DNA from: Paenibacillus pectinilyticus
GTDB taxonomy: Bacteria > Bacillota > Bacilli > Paenibacillales > NBRC-103111
Assembly (NCBI RefSeq): GCF_001700435.1
Contig: NZ_LYPC01000022.1
Coordinates: 537,188 to 601,187 of the forward strand
Reading direction: 5' to 3'
DNA length: 64,000 nt
The notes below the pieces were generated by a model. The model saw only the letters and a program-made list of their open reading frames with translations, was not told the origin of the DNA and searched no databases. Positions within the stretch are counted from its first letter, which is position 1; every line of letters begins with the position of its first letter. Shown piece after piece: positions 1 to 9,814 of this stretch. The position numbers and the translations under genes were made by a program.

Positions 1-536
1 ATTAATGTACTTTTACCAACACCGGATCCAGCAAAAATACCAACACGCTGTCCCTTGCCAATCGTCAGGAGGCCATCGATACAACGAACACCAACTGAAA
101 TCGGGTTGAGAACACGCGGTCGCGTTAATGGATTACTAGGAACATTATTCGTAGAATACTGTGCCATTCTAGATGGTAAGAAAGATCCATCCAACGGTTG
201 ACCTAACCCATCCAACACCTTGCCAAGCAATTCATGCCCGACTTGAACGGTTAGAGGTTTACCTGTTCCGACAACATCACAACCAGGACCAATAGAATCA
301 AGATCACCTAGCGGCATTAAAATAACTTTGTTACTTCGAAATCCTACGACTTCCGCTTTCAAGGGCTTATTCGACTTATGTGGATAGATATAACAAAGAT
401 CACCGATACTAACATCAGGTCCTTCAGATTCAACGGTAAGTCCAATAACTTGCGTTACTTTGCCGTTAACCCTGATTGGATCAATGCTTTGTAAATGTTC
501 CTTGTATTTATCCACTTTCGGCAGTGGTTGCGGCAT
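1..536 (-). CDS. fliI: Flagellum-specific ATPase FliI, N-terminal part (runs off left edge)
   Basis: FliI is the hexameric ATPase of the flagellar type III export gate. About 178 codons are visible: an F1-ATPase-like N-terminal barrel, then a P-loop (GSGVGKST) at about residues 168-175 just before the edge, so most of the catalytic domain and the C-terminus lie outside. The ATG at 536 begins MPQPLPKVDKY and lies one base beyond the fliH stop, as expected for tight coupling with FliH, which binds and restrains FliI. The gene order is the standard Bacillales fla/che operon. It is cut by the window, not truncated biologically. Confidence 0.95.
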   Translation of the reverse strand, partial: MPQPLPKVDKYKEHLQSIDPIRVNGKVTQVIGLTVESEGPDVSIGDLCYIYPHKSNKPLKAEVVGFRSNKVILMPLGDLDSIGPGCDVVGTGKPLTVQVGHELLGKVLDGLGQPLDGSFLPSRMAQYSTNNVPSNPLTRPRVLNPISVGVRCIDGLLTIGKGQRVGIFAGSGVGKSTL

Positions 537-537
537 A

Positions 538-1359
538 TTAGGATTCCTCACTTTGTGTGGCCACTTGCTGTAAGGCTGACTTGATTTCTTTCAATTGCGT
601 ATCGATTTTAGCATCAATGCTTCCATAAGATGACCGAATTACACAACCTTGATCTTGTACCGATGAATCCGGAATAATTTCCAGCTCAGCCTGTGAATCA
701 ATGGAAGTAAGTAATTCTTCTCTCGCATCTTGGATATAAGCGAACTGAGATGGTGCTACACATAACGTAATGATTCCTTTTTCACGTCTACGAGCAAGTA
801 CTTTCTGTATTAATTCAATAATCCATTGCGGTTCTAGAGATAATTGTCTTCCGATAATCTTCTCTGCGATGGATGTGCTTAACTCAATAAGAAAAGGCTC
901 TGATTCTTGTATGATTTGTTGTTTCAGCTTGTATGACTGTTCAAGGATGGTACAGGCCTCAGCGAGCATATCACTATACTCTTTTCTGATTTCTTCTCCC
1001 GCTTGTGCAAGACCTTGTTGAAAACCTGCCTCATATCCCTGTTGCTTGGAAGTAGTAATGATCTCTTCATCTTCTATACGTTTGGCTTCCCACCATTGTG
1101 CAATGTCCAATTCCGTTTGTTCACGAATGGTTGCGCACTCACGCATTGCTTGATCAACTTGTTCGCTGGCAAATTCTTCAGCATCTTGCAGAATTTGATT
1201 CTTCAAACTAGTTGCATCGTTAATCTCATTCTGCATTTCAACCGATAGGCCGTCCTCAGCATCTTGGTCAGAGCCAAAAGGAGCATATGCAGCTGGCGTT
1301 TCAACAACTTTCTTATCCTCAAGTGGATAATAGGCAAATGATTTAATGACATTAGACAA
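538..1359 (-). CDS. fliH: Flagellar assembly protein FliH
   Basis: FliH is the stator-like partner of the FliI ATPase. The product is a long charged helical protein: a central Glu/Gln/Ala-rich coiled coil and a C-terminal part (SIAEKIIGRQL onward) typical of the FliH/V-ATPase E family. The frame is open to an ATG at 1398, but I prefer the TTG at 1359: it gives MSNVIKSF, the usual N-terminus in this group, and lies about 11 bases after a GGAGG, giving 273 residues. The 8-base overlap with the end of fliG implies translational coupling. The start is inferred; the family call is firm. Confidence 0.88.
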   Translation of the reverse strand: MSNVIKSFAYYPLEDKKVVETPAAYAPFGSDQDAEDGLSVEMQNEINDATSLKNQILQDAEEFASEQVDQAMRECATIREQTELDIAQWWEAKRIEDEEIITTSKQQGYEAGFQQGLAQAGEEIRKEYSDMLAEACTILEQSYKLKQQIIQESEPFLIELSTSIAEKIIGRQLSLEPQWIIELIQKVLARRREKGIITLCVAPSQFAYIQDAREELLTSIDSQAELEIIPDSSVQDQGCVIRSSYGSIDAKIDTQLKEIKSALQQVATQSEES

Positions 1360-2368
1360 TAATATCATCTCCTCCACCACGTGCGATGATGATTTCACCC
1401 GATTCTTCTAAGCGACGAATCGTTGCAACGATGCGGGTTTGGGCTTCTTCGACATCTCGTAAGCGAACAGGTCCCATAAATTCCATTTCTTCTTTGAATG
1501 TTTCTGCCATCCGTTTGGACATGTTTTTGAAAAGCACATCACGAACCTCTTCACTTGCCACTTTAAGTGCCAATTGCAAGTCAGCATTTTCAATATCACG
1601 AATAATCCGTTGAATTGAACGGTTGTCAATATTGACAATGTCCTCGAATACGAACATCCGCTTCTTGATTTCTTCCGCTAATTCTGGATCTTGAATCTCT
1701 AAGGAATCGAGAATGGTACGTTCCGTACCACGGTCAACACCATTCAAAATCTGAACGATGGAAGCAATACCTCCAGCATTTGTATAATCCTGAGTAACCG
1801 TTGAGGATAACTTTTGTTCAAGTACTCGTTCAACTTGAGAAATGACCTCAGGCGATGTGCTGTCCATCAGGGCGATACGCTTGGCCACATCCGCTTGTTT
1901 CTCTTGCGGCAGCGACGAGAGAATAATTGATGCTTGCTCCGCTTGTAAATACGACAACACGAGAGCGATCGTTTGCGAGTTCTCATTTTGAATAAAATTG
2001 AGAATTTGCGCTGGATCCGCTTTCCTTGCAAAGTCAAAAGGTCTAACTTGAAGTGTTGCTGTTAAACGATTAATAATATCGAGTGCTTTCTGGGAACCCA
2101 GAGCCTTCTCCAAAATATCTTTGGCGTAGGCAATACCGCCCTGTGAAATAAACTCCTGAGCCAAACAGATTTGATGGAATTCAGCCAAAATCGAATCCTT
2201 CTCAAGGGCATCTACTTTGCGCACATTCGCAATCTCAAGGGTTAGTTGTTCAATTTCTTCTTCACGCAAATGTTTAAAAATTTGTGCAGATACCTCAGGG
2301 CCTAAACTGATCAAAAGAATAGCTGCCTTTTGTCGTCCGGTCAACCCTTGTAAAGCGGCTCTGGCCAT
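1352..2368 (-). CDS. fliG: Flagellar motor switch protein FliG
   Basis: FliG is the rotor protein that joins the MS ring to the C ring and interacts with the stators. The 338 residues match the normal family length. The N-terminal domain begins MARAALQGLTGRQKAAILLI, the middle domain contains the RPFDFARKADP stretch near residue 110, and the C-terminal torque domain includes charged helices (NMSKRMAETFKEEMEFMGPVR without interruption in frame). The ATG at 2368 has an AGAGGTG ribosome binding site. It follows fliF by 12 bases and overlaps the preferred fliH start. Nothing unusual seen. Confidence 0.96.
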   Translation of the reverse strand: MARAALQGLTGRQKAAILLISLGPEVSAQIFKHLREEEIEQLTLEIANVRKVDALEKDSILAEFHQICLAQEFISQGGIAYAKDILEKALGSQKALDIINRLTATLQVRPFDFARKADPAQILNFIQNENSQTIALVLSYLQAEQASIILSSLPQEKQADVAKRIALMDSTSPEVISQVERVLEQKLSSTVTQDYTNAGGIASIVQILNGVDRGTERTILDSLEIQDPELAEEIKKRMFVFEDIVNIDNRSIQRIIRDIENADLQLALKVASEEVRDVLFKNMSKRMAETFKEEMEFMGPVRLRDVEEAQTRIVATIRRLEESGEIIIARGGGDDIIV

Positions 2369-2380
2369 ACAAGTGCACCT

Positions 2381-3964
2381 CTATTCATCTACTAACCAAG
2401 TACGCAGCAAGTTAACGAAATCTTCTGGCCGCTTTTTCGCAAGCGTTTCGAGTTGCTTACGTACTTGATTGTCATTCGTAACATTTTCAATATCAATCGT
2501 TGGAAGTTCTGCTTTAGTAGCTGCTACATTCATTTCTTGATCAAGTAACAACTGCTGTGAAGCTTTTCTGCGTCTTCTTATTGCAAACCCAACAACAGCT
2601 CCAATTGCTAACGCTGCAAGCGCTAAAGCTCCATAAGTCAAGTAAGTGGACGTCTTTGTTGCCGTCGCATCTGAAGTTCTTGCAAAAGAATGTGCAAAGA
2701 CCGTAACTTTCTTCTGTAATTCCTCGTCTGTATAAGTAGTCTTATTATCAGCAAGAGCAGTTCTCACGATGTTAACCAATGCATTCTGAACAGCTGTTTT
2801 CGTCTCCGCGGTTAATGAATTAGGATCATCTTTAACTGGAGGTTCGATACCGACGTTGATACTTAAATCTTTTACAACATACGGTGTTGAGATGATATCA
2901 TTCGTAATACGATCTACTTCGTAATTAACGGTTTCACTCGTCTTCTCTGAGTTGGACTTACCTGTGGTTGAAGTACCAGGGTATCCGGGAACGTCTGTAG
3001 ACCCTGTACCAGGTACACCGCCATTATCAGCACCATTACTCTGATAAGATTCTGTTGCTTTTTGCAAGGAAATTTCCAAACCTTTTTGATCCACTTGATT
3101 CGGTGCTCTTACCAGTTGTTCTTTCGTTTTCTTTTGATCAAAGTTCATTGTCGTAAATACATTGACATTAACTTTATCGCGTCCAAACATGTTGCCTAAC
3201 ATATTGTTAATACTCTTCTGCAAGTCATTCCGGAATTGCGTATTAATATCTGTTCCGCTAATCAAAGTCTGTGATGTTCCACCATCTAGTTTGGAAGAAT
3301 TAAGTCCTTGTCCATATTGATCCGAAATCGTGATGTTTTCAATAGGAAGGTTTTTCACACTGTGGGAAACTAGATTATAAATCGTATCCACTTTGGGTTG
3401 ATCCAACGTATAGCCTTGTTTCACTTGTAACACAACCGAAGCTGTCGCTTTCTCAGCCTGTTGTTGTAAGAAAGGACCTTCCTCCGGGAGCGAAATGAGA
3501 ACCTTCGAACTTGCTATCGCTTGATTTGAATTAATTAACTGCTGCAGTTCACCTTGAATGGCGCTTAAATATTTTACTTTGAATTCATTATCCGTGATCC
3601 CAAAAGAACTACTGCCACTAAAAGCTTCAAATCCTAAGGAACCATTCTTATTCAATCCTTGTGACTCGACGCCAAGCTTTACGTTGGCCACTTCACTCGT
3701 AGGCACTTCTATACTTTTACCATCCGTACTCAGATGATAGGGAATTTTCGCAGTATCCAGATAGGATTTAATACTTGCAGCATCACTCGGCTGCAATTCC
3801 GTAAAAGCCAAGGAATACTCTGTTTTTGATAAATTAATGCTAATTATTGCAGCGGTTAGAATCAGTAACAACACGGTTGCGATAAATGTTATTTTCGTTG
3901 TGCGATTATAACGATTCCAGTATTGCTTCACCTTTTCCCAGTACTGGAGCAGGTTCTCGTTCAC
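2381..3964 (-). CDS. fliF: Flagellar MS-ring protein FliF
   Basis: FliF forms the membrane-embedded MS ring on which the basal body assembles. The 527-residue product has one membrane segment near residues 25-45, a large extracytoplasmic ring-building region with the FliF/YscJ domain, a low-complexity Ser/Gly/Thr linker around residues 315-340, a second membrane segment near 441-462, and a cytoplasmic tail ending in RPEDFVNLLRTWL, the FliG-binding motif. The start is a GTG at 3964 preceded by GAGGTG. It lies between fliE and fliG in the fla/che operon. Confidence 0.96.
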   Translation of the reverse strand: MNENLLQYWEKVKQYWNRYNRTTKITFIATVLLLILTAAIISINLSKTEYSLAFTELQPSDAASIKSYLDTAKIPYHLSTDGKSIEVPTSEVANVKLGVESQGLNKNGSLGFEAFSGSSSFGITDNEFKVKYLSAIQGELQQLINSNQAIASSKVLISLPEEGPFLQQQAEKATASVVLQVKQGYTLDQPKVDTIYNLVSHSVKNLPIENITISDQYGQGLNSSKLDGGTSQTLISGTDINTQFRNDLQKSINNMLGNMFGRDKVNVNVFTTMNFDQKKTKEQLVRAPNQVDQKGLEISLQKATESYQSNGADNGGVPGTGSTDVPGYPGTSTTGKSNSEKTSETVNYEVDRITNDIISTPYVVKDLSINVGIEPPVKDDPNSLTAETKTAVQNALVNIVRTALADNKTTYTDEELQKKVTVFAHSFARTSDATATKTSTYLTYGALALAALAIGAVVGFAIRRRRKASQQLLLDQEMNVAATKAELPTIDIENVTNDNQVRKQLETLAKKRPEDFVNLLRTWLVDE

Positions 3965-4005
3965 TCTGTCACCTCATTGACCCAAATTTAGCAGCATCTC
4001 TACTA

Positions 4006-4314
4006 TTACAGCTGCATTCTCATCATTTCTTGGTATGCCTCAATCACTTTGTTCCGAACTTGAACAGTTAGTTCTAGCCCAAGTGATGCTTTCTCCGAGG
4101 CAATTGTCAATTGATGTACATCGGAAAGATCTCCTTTGATGAAGCTTTCATTCAGTTTGTCGACTTGCAATTGTTGACTATTTAGATTATTCATTGCGTC
4201 ATTCAGAAAGGAACCGAATTTCTTACCTAAGTCGTCAGCTCCCTCTCCCGTGTTATCCTTCGGTTGTATAGAGCTCATAATGTTAATTGGGCTGTAACTA
4301 ATCTTATCAATCAT
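4006..4314 (-). CDS. fliE: Flagellar hook-basal body complex protein FliE
   Basis: FliE is the small adaptor between the MS ring and the proximal rod. It has 102 residues, the usual size. The C-terminal half carries the family signature: LTIASEKASLGLELTVQVRN, then a helix ending in YQEMMRMQL. The ATG at 4314 follows an AGGAGG at good spacing. It lies between flgC (20 bases upstream) and fliF in the canonical order. Confidence 0.95.
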   Translation of the reverse strand: MIDKISYSPINIMSSIQPKDNTGEGADDLGKKFGSFLNDAMNNLNSQQLQVDKLNESFIKGDLSDVHQLTIASEKASLGLELTVQVRNKVIEAYQEMMRMQL

Positions 4315-4334
4315 GTTGTAACCTCCTGTCGTGG

Positions 4335-4784
4335 TTATCTACCAATTTCTAATGCTTTCGTAATCATGGATTTACTTGCATTCAAAGCCGTGACATTCGC
4401 TTCATAGGATCTAGTTGCTGAGATCATGTCAACCATCTCTTTTGTGATGTCAACATTTGGCATATAGACAAATCCATTACTATCCGCGTCGGGGTGAGTC
4501 GGGTTGTACACTTGCTTGAGCGGCGAGCTATCTTCGAAAATTTTATTCACGCGTACACCTTCGCCAGTTCCATCTGCCATTGCCGAACTTAACGATTGTG
4601 CAAAACTTGGCTGTGACTTGGTCTCAAATGAAACCAATTTTCTTGTGTAAGGCATCCATTTACCATCGACAAACTTCGCTCTCGTCGTATCGGCATTCGC
4701 TATATTAGAGGAAACAACATCCATCCGCAGTCGTTGCGCCGTTAAGGCTGAAGCACTGATATCAAATCCGTTCGTGAGTCTCAT
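4335..4784 (-). CDS. flgC: Flagellar basal-body rod protein FlgC
   Basis: FlgC is a proximal rod subunit. The 149-residue protein has the N-terminal rod motif (ISASALTAQRLRMDVVSSNI ANA) and the C-terminal partner helix (MVDMISATRSYEANVTALNA) that pair in axial flagellar proteins. It starts 6 bases after the flgB stop, indicating co-translation. Length and motifs are standard for the family. Confidence 0.96.
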   Translation of the reverse strand: MRLTNGFDISASALTAQRLRMDVVSSNIANADTTRAKFVDGKWMPYTRKLVSFETKSQPSFAQSLSSAMADGTGEGVRVNKIFEDSSPLKQVYNPTHPDADSNGFVYMPNVDITKEMVDMISATRSYEANVTALNASKSMITKALEIGR

Positions 4785-4790
4785 CGGTTA

Positions 4791-5201
4791 TTACTTGCCT
4801 CCTATGACTGTTCGCATTTTCTTGAACTCGCTGTTCATTTGTTGAATCATTGCATTGTATTTAAGTTGGTTTTTGGCCATTAATGACATTTCGTAGTCCA
4901 TATCCACATTGTTATTGTTTGTGTTCACTGCCGTTGACTCATCCGTTTTGATTTCAGAATTTGGCAACTCCGTGTTCGTGTTTCCGATGACAAAATGTCT
5001 AGGATCGGTCCGATAACCTTCAATAGAAGGTGTCGCTGCACTCATCTGGTTATGTAATAATTCTTCAAAAGATACATCGGAACGTTTAAAGTTAGGGGTA
5101 TCCACATTGGCAATGTTATTCGCTACCACCTTTTGTCTTAGCGTCGATGCATCCAGCGAACGCTCCATCATATTCCAACTAGGCTTGTCTAAAAACGACA
5201 T
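4791..5201 (-). CDS. flgB: Flagellar basal-body rod protein FlgB
   Basis: FlgB is a proximal rod protein and the first gene of the fla/che operon here. Its 136 residues include the rod-family N-terminal segment (RQKVVANNIANVDTPNFKR) and a C-terminal helix (YEMSLMAKNQLKYNAMIQQM) expected to pair with it. A GAAGGGGA ribosome binding site precedes the ATG at 5201. About 180 bases separate it from the codY terminator, so the operon probably has its own promoter there, although I could not settle on convincing -35/-10 boxes. Confidence 0.95.
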   Translation of the reverse strand: MSFLDKPSWNMMERSLDASTLRQKVVANNIANVDTPNFKRSDVSFEELLHNQMSAATPSIEGYRTDPRHFVIGNTNTELPNSEIKTDESTAVNTNNNNVDMDYEMSLMAKNQLKYNAMIQQMNSEFKKMRTVIGGK

Positions 5202-5385
5202 AAATGATTCCCCTTCACTCTAAATAATAGTCTGTAAGTACTTCCACATCGCAAGAATCTATTCCTTCTTGTTTCGACATTATTCTCGATATCCGATACA
5301 AAATAGTTCTATATGTAGAAATATGTAAACCTTTGACTTATTCCCTTATCATCTAAGATATTACGATAACTTACAATAAGAAAAA

Positions 5386-5412
5386 AGCCCTATCTTTTTA
5401 CCAGATAGGACT
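5386..5412 (-). terminator. Intrinsic terminator after codY
   Basis: A 10-bp stem (AGTCCTATCT pairing with AGATAGGGCT, one G-U pair) with a short loop, followed on the minus strand by a T run. It lies 15 bases after the codY stop and separates codY from the flagellar operon. Confidence 0.85.
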
Positions 5413-5427
5413 TTACGTTGTTTATAT

Positions 5428-6213
5428 CTATAGTTTTGATTTCATTTGTTCAATACTTTGCATGAGTTGTTCATTTAAAATACGGATATAAGTGCCCTTC
5501 ATGCCAAGTGATCGCGTTTCAATAACGCCAGCACTCTCCAATTTGCGCAGTGCATTGACAATAACAGAACGTGTGATGCCAACGCGATCCGCAATTTTAC
5601 TTGCTACTAACAAGCCTTCTTTGCCGTCCAATTCATCAAAAATATGCTCCACGGCTTCCATCTCACTGAACGATAGGGAACCAATTGCAACTTGAACGAC
5701 TGCTTTACTACGTGCTTCCTCTTCAATTTCTTCCGCACGCTCTCTTAATATTTCCATGGCGATTACTGTCGAACCATATTCAGCAAGAATCAAATCATCA
5801 TCAATAAAGCTGCCTTCACTACGGCTAAGGATAAGCGTCCCAAGCCGATCCCCACCGCCAATAATAGGTACTAAAGTCGTGTGTGTGGATGGAAACATAT
5901 CTTTCATTTGATCCGTGTAATAAAAGTAAGGGCTATCCTGTTCAGCAGTTGACGAAGTTTCCTCGATTTTCAACAACAAATTATTGGATTCTAGTGGAAA
6001 CCTACGCTCAACAAGGATCGTTTGATTCATTTCTGGTGATACGGGATCATTCGTTACCGCGTAGCCAAGGATCTTACCTTTTCGGCTGACCACATAAATA
6101 TTTGCAATAACAATATCCCGCAGCACTTCTGCCATATCCATAAAGCTAACCGCATTGCCTGCTTCTTTTTGGAGCAAGCGATTAAGCCTTCTCGTTTTAT
6201 TTAATAAACTCAT
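5428..6213 (-). CDS. codY: GTP- and branched-chain amino acid-sensing repressor CodY
   Basis: CodY is the global nutrient-sensing regulator of low-GC Gram-positives; it binds DNA when loaded with isoleucine, leucine or valine and GTP. The 261-residue product has the GAF sensor domain ([17 protein letters not shown] onward, residues 1 to about 155) and a C-terminal winged helix-turn-helix near residues 203-232 ([19 protein letters not shown]). Length equals the family norm. The ATG at 6213 follows a GTAGGAGG. It lies directly downstream of hslVU, the conserved Bacillales context, and ends in its own terminator before flgB. Confidence 0.98.
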   Translation of the reverse strand: MSLLNKTRRLNRLLQKEAGNAVSFMDMAEVLRDIVIANIYVVSRKGKILGYAVTNDPVSPEMNQTILVERRFPLESNNLLLKIEETSSTAEQDSPYFYYTDQMKDMFPSTHTTLVPIIGGGDRLGTLILSRSEGSFIDDDLILAEYGSTVIAMEILRERAEEIEEEARSKAVVQVAIGSLSFSEMEAVEHIFDELDGKEGLLVASKIADRVGITRSVIVNALRKLESAGVIETRSLGMKGTYIRILNEQLMQSIEQMKSKL

Positions 6214-6249
6214 GTAACTGCCTCCTACTACCTGAAACCTGCATGTTTC

Positions 6250-7647
6250 TTATAAAATATATTGACTTAAATCTCGATTTTGTACGATGCTGCCAAGCTT
6301 CTCGCGTACATAGGCTGGATTGATCACGATGGACTCAAGTGTGATTTCCGGTGCCTCAAAGGATAAATCCTCTAATAATTTCTCCAAAATAGTATGCAAA
6401 CGACGAGCTCCAATATTCTCCGTCTGTTGGTTTACTTCAACGGCAATACGAGCTATTTCATGAATAGCTTCCTCCGCAAACTCAACAGTTATACCTTCCG
6501 TTTGTAACAATGCGGTGTATTGTTTGGTCAATGCATTCTTAGGCTCCGTTAAAATAGAAACGAAGTCTTCCAACGTTAAATCACTGAGTTCGACCCGAAT
6601 TGGGAATCTCCCTTGTAGCTCGGGAATAAGATCAGATGGCTTTGCAATATGAAAAGCGCCAGCGCCAATGAATAAGACATAATCTGTTTTGACAGTACCG
6701 TATTTGGTGACAACCGTTGAGCCCTCAACGATTGGCAAAATATCACGCTGAACGCCTTCGCGAGAAATATCTGGACCGCTGCCGCCGCGGCTGCTGCTAG
6801 CTATTTTATCGATTTCATCAATAAAAATAATGCCGCTTTGCTCAGCACGATGAATCGATTCTTGAATGACATCATCCATATCAATTAATTTCTGCGCTTC
6901 TTCTTGCGTTAGTACTTTTCTTGCTTCTTTGACATGCAGCTTCCGCTTTTTCGTCTTTTTGGGCATAAGACTTCCGAACATTTCTTGCATGTTCATACCT
7001 GCTTGATCATTACCTTGACCGCCCAGCATATCCAGCATGGAAGGTGCAGTGTCTTCTACTTCAATTTCAACGATTTCATTCTCTAATTTACCATTGGACA
7101 ATTGTTCTGCGATTTGACCTCTTTTAGAAGCAAGCGTTGGATCCGGTGTCGGCTCCTCTTGCTCATCCTTATTTTGCCCGCCGAACAGCATCTCAAGCGG
7201 ATTACGCTGCGTTTTAGCGCGAGCTGCACTCGGAGCTAACAACGTTACTAATCGCTCATTTGCAAGCTTCTCTGCGCGGTCTTTGACCTTCTCCATACGT
7301 TCTACCTTAACCATACGTACGGCAGTCTCCACCAAATCACGTACCATAGATTCTACATCGCGCCCAACATAGCCCACTTCTGTAAACTTCGTTGCTTCTA
7401 CTTTAATAAATGGAGCACCGACCAATTTGGCAAGTCTACGAGCGATTTCCGTTTTACCTACGCCTGTAGGACCGATCATGAGAATGTTTTTCGGTACGAT
7501 TTCATCTCTCATGCTTTCGTCTACCAGATTCCTGCGATACCTGTTGCGCAAAGCAATAGCAACCGATTTCTTTGCTTTTTTTTGTCCCACAATATATCGA
7601 TCTAATTCCTGAACAATTTGTTTAGGTGTAAGAGAGCTGTTTGCCAT
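6250..7647 (-). CDS. hslU: HslU/ClpY ATPase subunit of the HslVU protease
   Basis: HslU is the AAA+ unfoldase that feeds substrates to the HslV peptidase. I place the start at the ATG at 7647 ([12 protein letters not shown], 465 residues), nine bases after AAGGAGG; a longer in-frame extension to 7698 has no ribosome binding site. The Walker A motif GPTGVGKT is at residues 59-66 and Walker B lies in [12 protein letters not shown] variable I domain (about residues 110-240) lies between them, and the C-terminus ends in DLSQYIL, the tail that docks into HslV. It follows hslV by 88 bases. Confidence 0.96.
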   Translation of the reverse strand: MANSSLTPKQIVQELDRYIVGQKKAKKSVAIALRNRYRRNLVDESMRDEIVPKNILMIGPTGVGKTEIARRLAKLVGAPFIKVEATKFTEVGYVGRDVESMVRDLVETAVRMVKVERMEKVKDRAEKLANERLVTLLAPSAARAKTQRNPLEMLFGGQNKDEQEEPTPDPTLASKRGQIAEQLSNGKLENEIVEIEVEDTAPSMLDMLGGQGNDQAGMNMQEMFGSLMPKKTKKRKLHVKEARKVLTQEEAQKLIDMDDVIQESIHRAEQSGIIFIDEIDKIASSSRGGSGPDISREGVQRDILPIVEGSTVVTKYGTVKTDYVLFIGAGAFHIAKPSDLIPELQGRFPIRVELSDLTLEDFVSILTEPKNALTKQYTALLQTEGITVEFAEEAIHEIARIAVEVNQQTENIGARRLHTILEKLLEDLSFEAPEITLESIVINPAYVREKLGSIVQNRDLSQYIL

Positions 7648-7735
7648 ATGTGTTACCCTCCTTAAAGTTAGGTTAAAGCTAATTGACCCATTGAGCACGT
7701 GTGCATAATTTGCTTAAAGTAACATACGTTCTAAT

Positions 7736-8290
7736 TTATTCAATTTCTTCAACAATAATATTATGGTTAGTAAAAACACATATTTCAGCTGCCGTCGTTA
7801 GCGCGGCGTGGGCAATATCCCTCGCACTCATGTGCGGCGCATGGCGATGTAATGCTCTACCCGCGGACAACGCGAAACTACCTCCAGAGCCTATCGCTAA
7901 GATGCCATCATCTGGCTCAATAACTTCACCATTACCAGAAAGTAATAATAGACCCGTTGCATCCATAACAATCATCATAGCTTCCAATCTTCGCAGCACA
8001 CGATCTTGACGCCAATCCTTCGTTAGTTCTACAGCAGCACGTTGCAGATTGCCATGGTGCTCCTCTAGCTTACCTTCAAATTTCTCGAAAAGCGTAATCG
8101 CGTCGGCAACTGAACCGGCAAAGCCCGCTATGACTTTCCCTCTATGTAAACGCCGTACTTTTTTGGCCGTACTTTTCATGATCATACTGTTGCCAAAAGT
8201 CACTTGACCGTCGCCTGCAATAGCTCCCTTACCTTCGTGTCGGATCGCAAATATCGTTGTTGCGTGAAACGTTGCTTGATTAGGTTCCAT
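7736..8290 (-). CDS. hslV: HslV/ClpQ peptidase subunit of the HslVU protease
   Basis: HslV is the proteasome-beta-like peptidase chamber. The product carries [15 protein letters not shown] near the N-terminus, then GDGQVTFG and GFAGSVADA, all hallmarks of the family. The preferred start is the ATG at 8290, nine bases after GAGGGG, giving about 184 residues. As in Bacillus ClpQ, the N-terminus carries several residues before the HATT block; whether they are removed to expose a catalytic residue cannot be told from sequence. It is paired with hslU downstream. Confidence 0.95.
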   Translation of the reverse strand: MEPNQATFHATTIFAIRHEGKGAIAGDGQVTFGNSMIMKSTAKKVRRLHRGKVIAGFAGSVADAITLFEKFEGKLEEHHGNLQRAAVELTKDWRQDRVLRRLEAMMIVMDATGLLLLSGNGEVIEPDDGILAIGSGGSFALSAGRALHRHAPHMSARDIAHAALTTAAEICVFTNHNIIVEEIE

Positions 8291-8367
8291 TTCCAATCAC
8301 CCCTCTATCAGAATCTTGCCCGCAAAACAGAATTCAAACATGTGTATGGGTCGCAAAAATGAGAGAA

Positions 8368-8411
8368 ACCTCTAGCGAGGTCCCAAAAGAAAAATGACCG
8401 CATCTAGAGGT
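8368..8411 (-). other. Intergenic inverted repeat between trmFO and hslV
   Basis: ACCTCTAG pairs with CTAGAGGT, with a further GACC/GGTC block inside and an A/T-rich loop. On the minus strand it is followed by a pyrimidine stretch but no clean T run, so termination is possible but not shown. The 195-base gap holds no coding frame; in Bacillus a xerC-type gene (codV) occupies this position. Confidence 0.45.
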
Positions 8412-8485
8412 AAATGTATGATCAAACGAATGAAAAATGCAACAAAACATAATTATAGTAACACATCGAAACGTCTAATTACAAC

Positions 8486-9802
8486 TTATACGGATATTGT
8501 TTTCACAAAATTCTGAATACTTTCTAGCGCGCGGTTAGCCAGCTTTTCATATTTTTCTTTTTTATTTCGGATCCGCTCTGGCAATGCAGGAAGCAGTCCA
8601 AAATTCGCATTCATCGGTTGAAAATGCTTGAAATCAGCCGTTGTAATGTATTGCGCCATACTTCCTAACGTCGTTTCTGCAGGAACAACCAAACACTCTT
8701 GACCTTTGGCCATACGTCCTGCATTAAGACCGGCAATTAAGCCCGAAGCGGCCGATTCCACATAGCCCTCAACGCCCGTCATCTGACCTGCGAAGAACAG
8801 ATTCTCGCGGCGCTTGTACTGATAGGTAGGTTCTAGCAGCCTAGGCGAGTTAATAAACGTATTGCGATGCATTACACCGTAACGAACGAACTCCGCTTGC
8901 TCCAATCCAGGGATGAGTTGAAGCACCCGCTTCTGCTCGCCCCATTTCAAATGCGTTTGGAAGCCCACTAAATTATATAGAGTACCTGCCGCATTATCTT
9001 GGCGAAGTTGTACGACAGCATGAGGCATTTTACCTGTATGTGGATTAATTAAGCCAACGGGTTTCATCGGTCCGAATAAGACGGTTTGCTTCCCCCGCTT
9101 CGCCATCACTTCCAAAGGCATGCAGCCCTCAAAATAAATTTCTTTCTCAAATTCCTTTAGTTCCGCAACCTCAGCCGTGATCAGAGCATCATAGAATACA
9201 TTGAACTCTTCCTCCGTCATCGGACAATTCAGATAGGCAGCTTCCCCTTTGTCGTATCGCGAAGACAAATATACTTTATTCATATCAATGGAGTCTTTCT
9301 CCACAATAGGCGCTGCCGCATCATAGAAGTATAAATATTCTTCGCCCATTAGGGATTTGAGTTCCGCAGCTAGGTCTGGTGAAGTTAACGGTCCTGTAGC
9401 TACTACAACAATACCTTCTGGCAGTGCTGTTAGTTCTTCGTTGCGCACTTCAATCAAAGGGTGATTCCTTAACGTGTTCGTAACGCTTTGTGAGAAACCA
9501 TCTCGGTCAACTGCAAGCGCTCCACCTGCAGGCACAGCATGCTCATCAGCGCAAGATAGGATTAGTGAGTCCATACGTCTCATTTCTTCCTTCAATACAC
9601 CTACCGCATTCATAAGTCCATTGGAGCGAAGTGAGTTACTGCACACGAGTTCAGCGAATTGGTCGGTAATGTGTGCAGGCGTTTTTCTTTTATTACGCAT
9701 TTCATATAAAGTAACAGGTACGCCTTGACGGGCAATTTGCCACGCGGCCTCACTGCCAGCCAATCCTGCGCCGATGACTGTTACTCTTTGATTTTCTGGC
9801 AA
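8486..9802 (-). CDS. trmFO: Folate-dependent tRNA (uracil-5-)-methyltransferase TrmFO
   Basis: TrmFO makes 5-methyluridine at position 54 of the tRNA T loop, using methylenetetrahydrofolate and reduced FAD. The 438-residue protein opens with a Rossmann dinucleotide motif ([13 protein letters not shown], about residues 9-21), followed by the family block [12 protein letters not shown], and ends with an FAD-binding block ([17 protein letters not shown]). The start is a TTG at 9802 about seven bases after AGGTG. It lies 12 bases after topA, as in other Bacillales. Confidence 0.96.
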   Translation of the reverse strand: MPENQRVTVIGAGLAGSEAAWQIARQGVPVTLYEMRNKRKTPAHITDQFAELVCSNSLRSNGLMNAVGVLKEEMRRMDSLILSCADEHAVPAGGALAVDRDGFSQSVTNTLRNHPLIEVRNEELTALPEGIVVVATGPLTSPDLAAELKSLMGEEYLYFYDAAAPIVEKDSIDMNKVYLSSRYDKGEAAYLNCPMTEEEFNVFYDALITAEVAELKEFEKEIYFEGCMPLEVMAKRGKQTVLFGPMKPVGLINPHTGKMPHAVVQLRQDNAAGTLYNLVGFQTHLKWGEQKRVLQLIPGLEQAEFVRYGVMHRNTFINSPRLLEPTYQYKRRENLFFAGQMTGVEGYVESAASGLIAGLNAGRMAKGQECLVVPAETTLGSMAQYITTADFKHFQPMNANFGLLPALPERIRNKKEKYEKLANRALESIQNFVKTISV

Positions 9803-9814
9803 AATCAGACACCT

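Noticed and set aside
5205..5385. Promoter for the flagellar operon between codY and flgB
   Set aside because: Several weak -35/-10 combinations exist (for example TTTACA with TATTTT at 18 bases) but none is clearly better than chance in this A/T-rich stretch.
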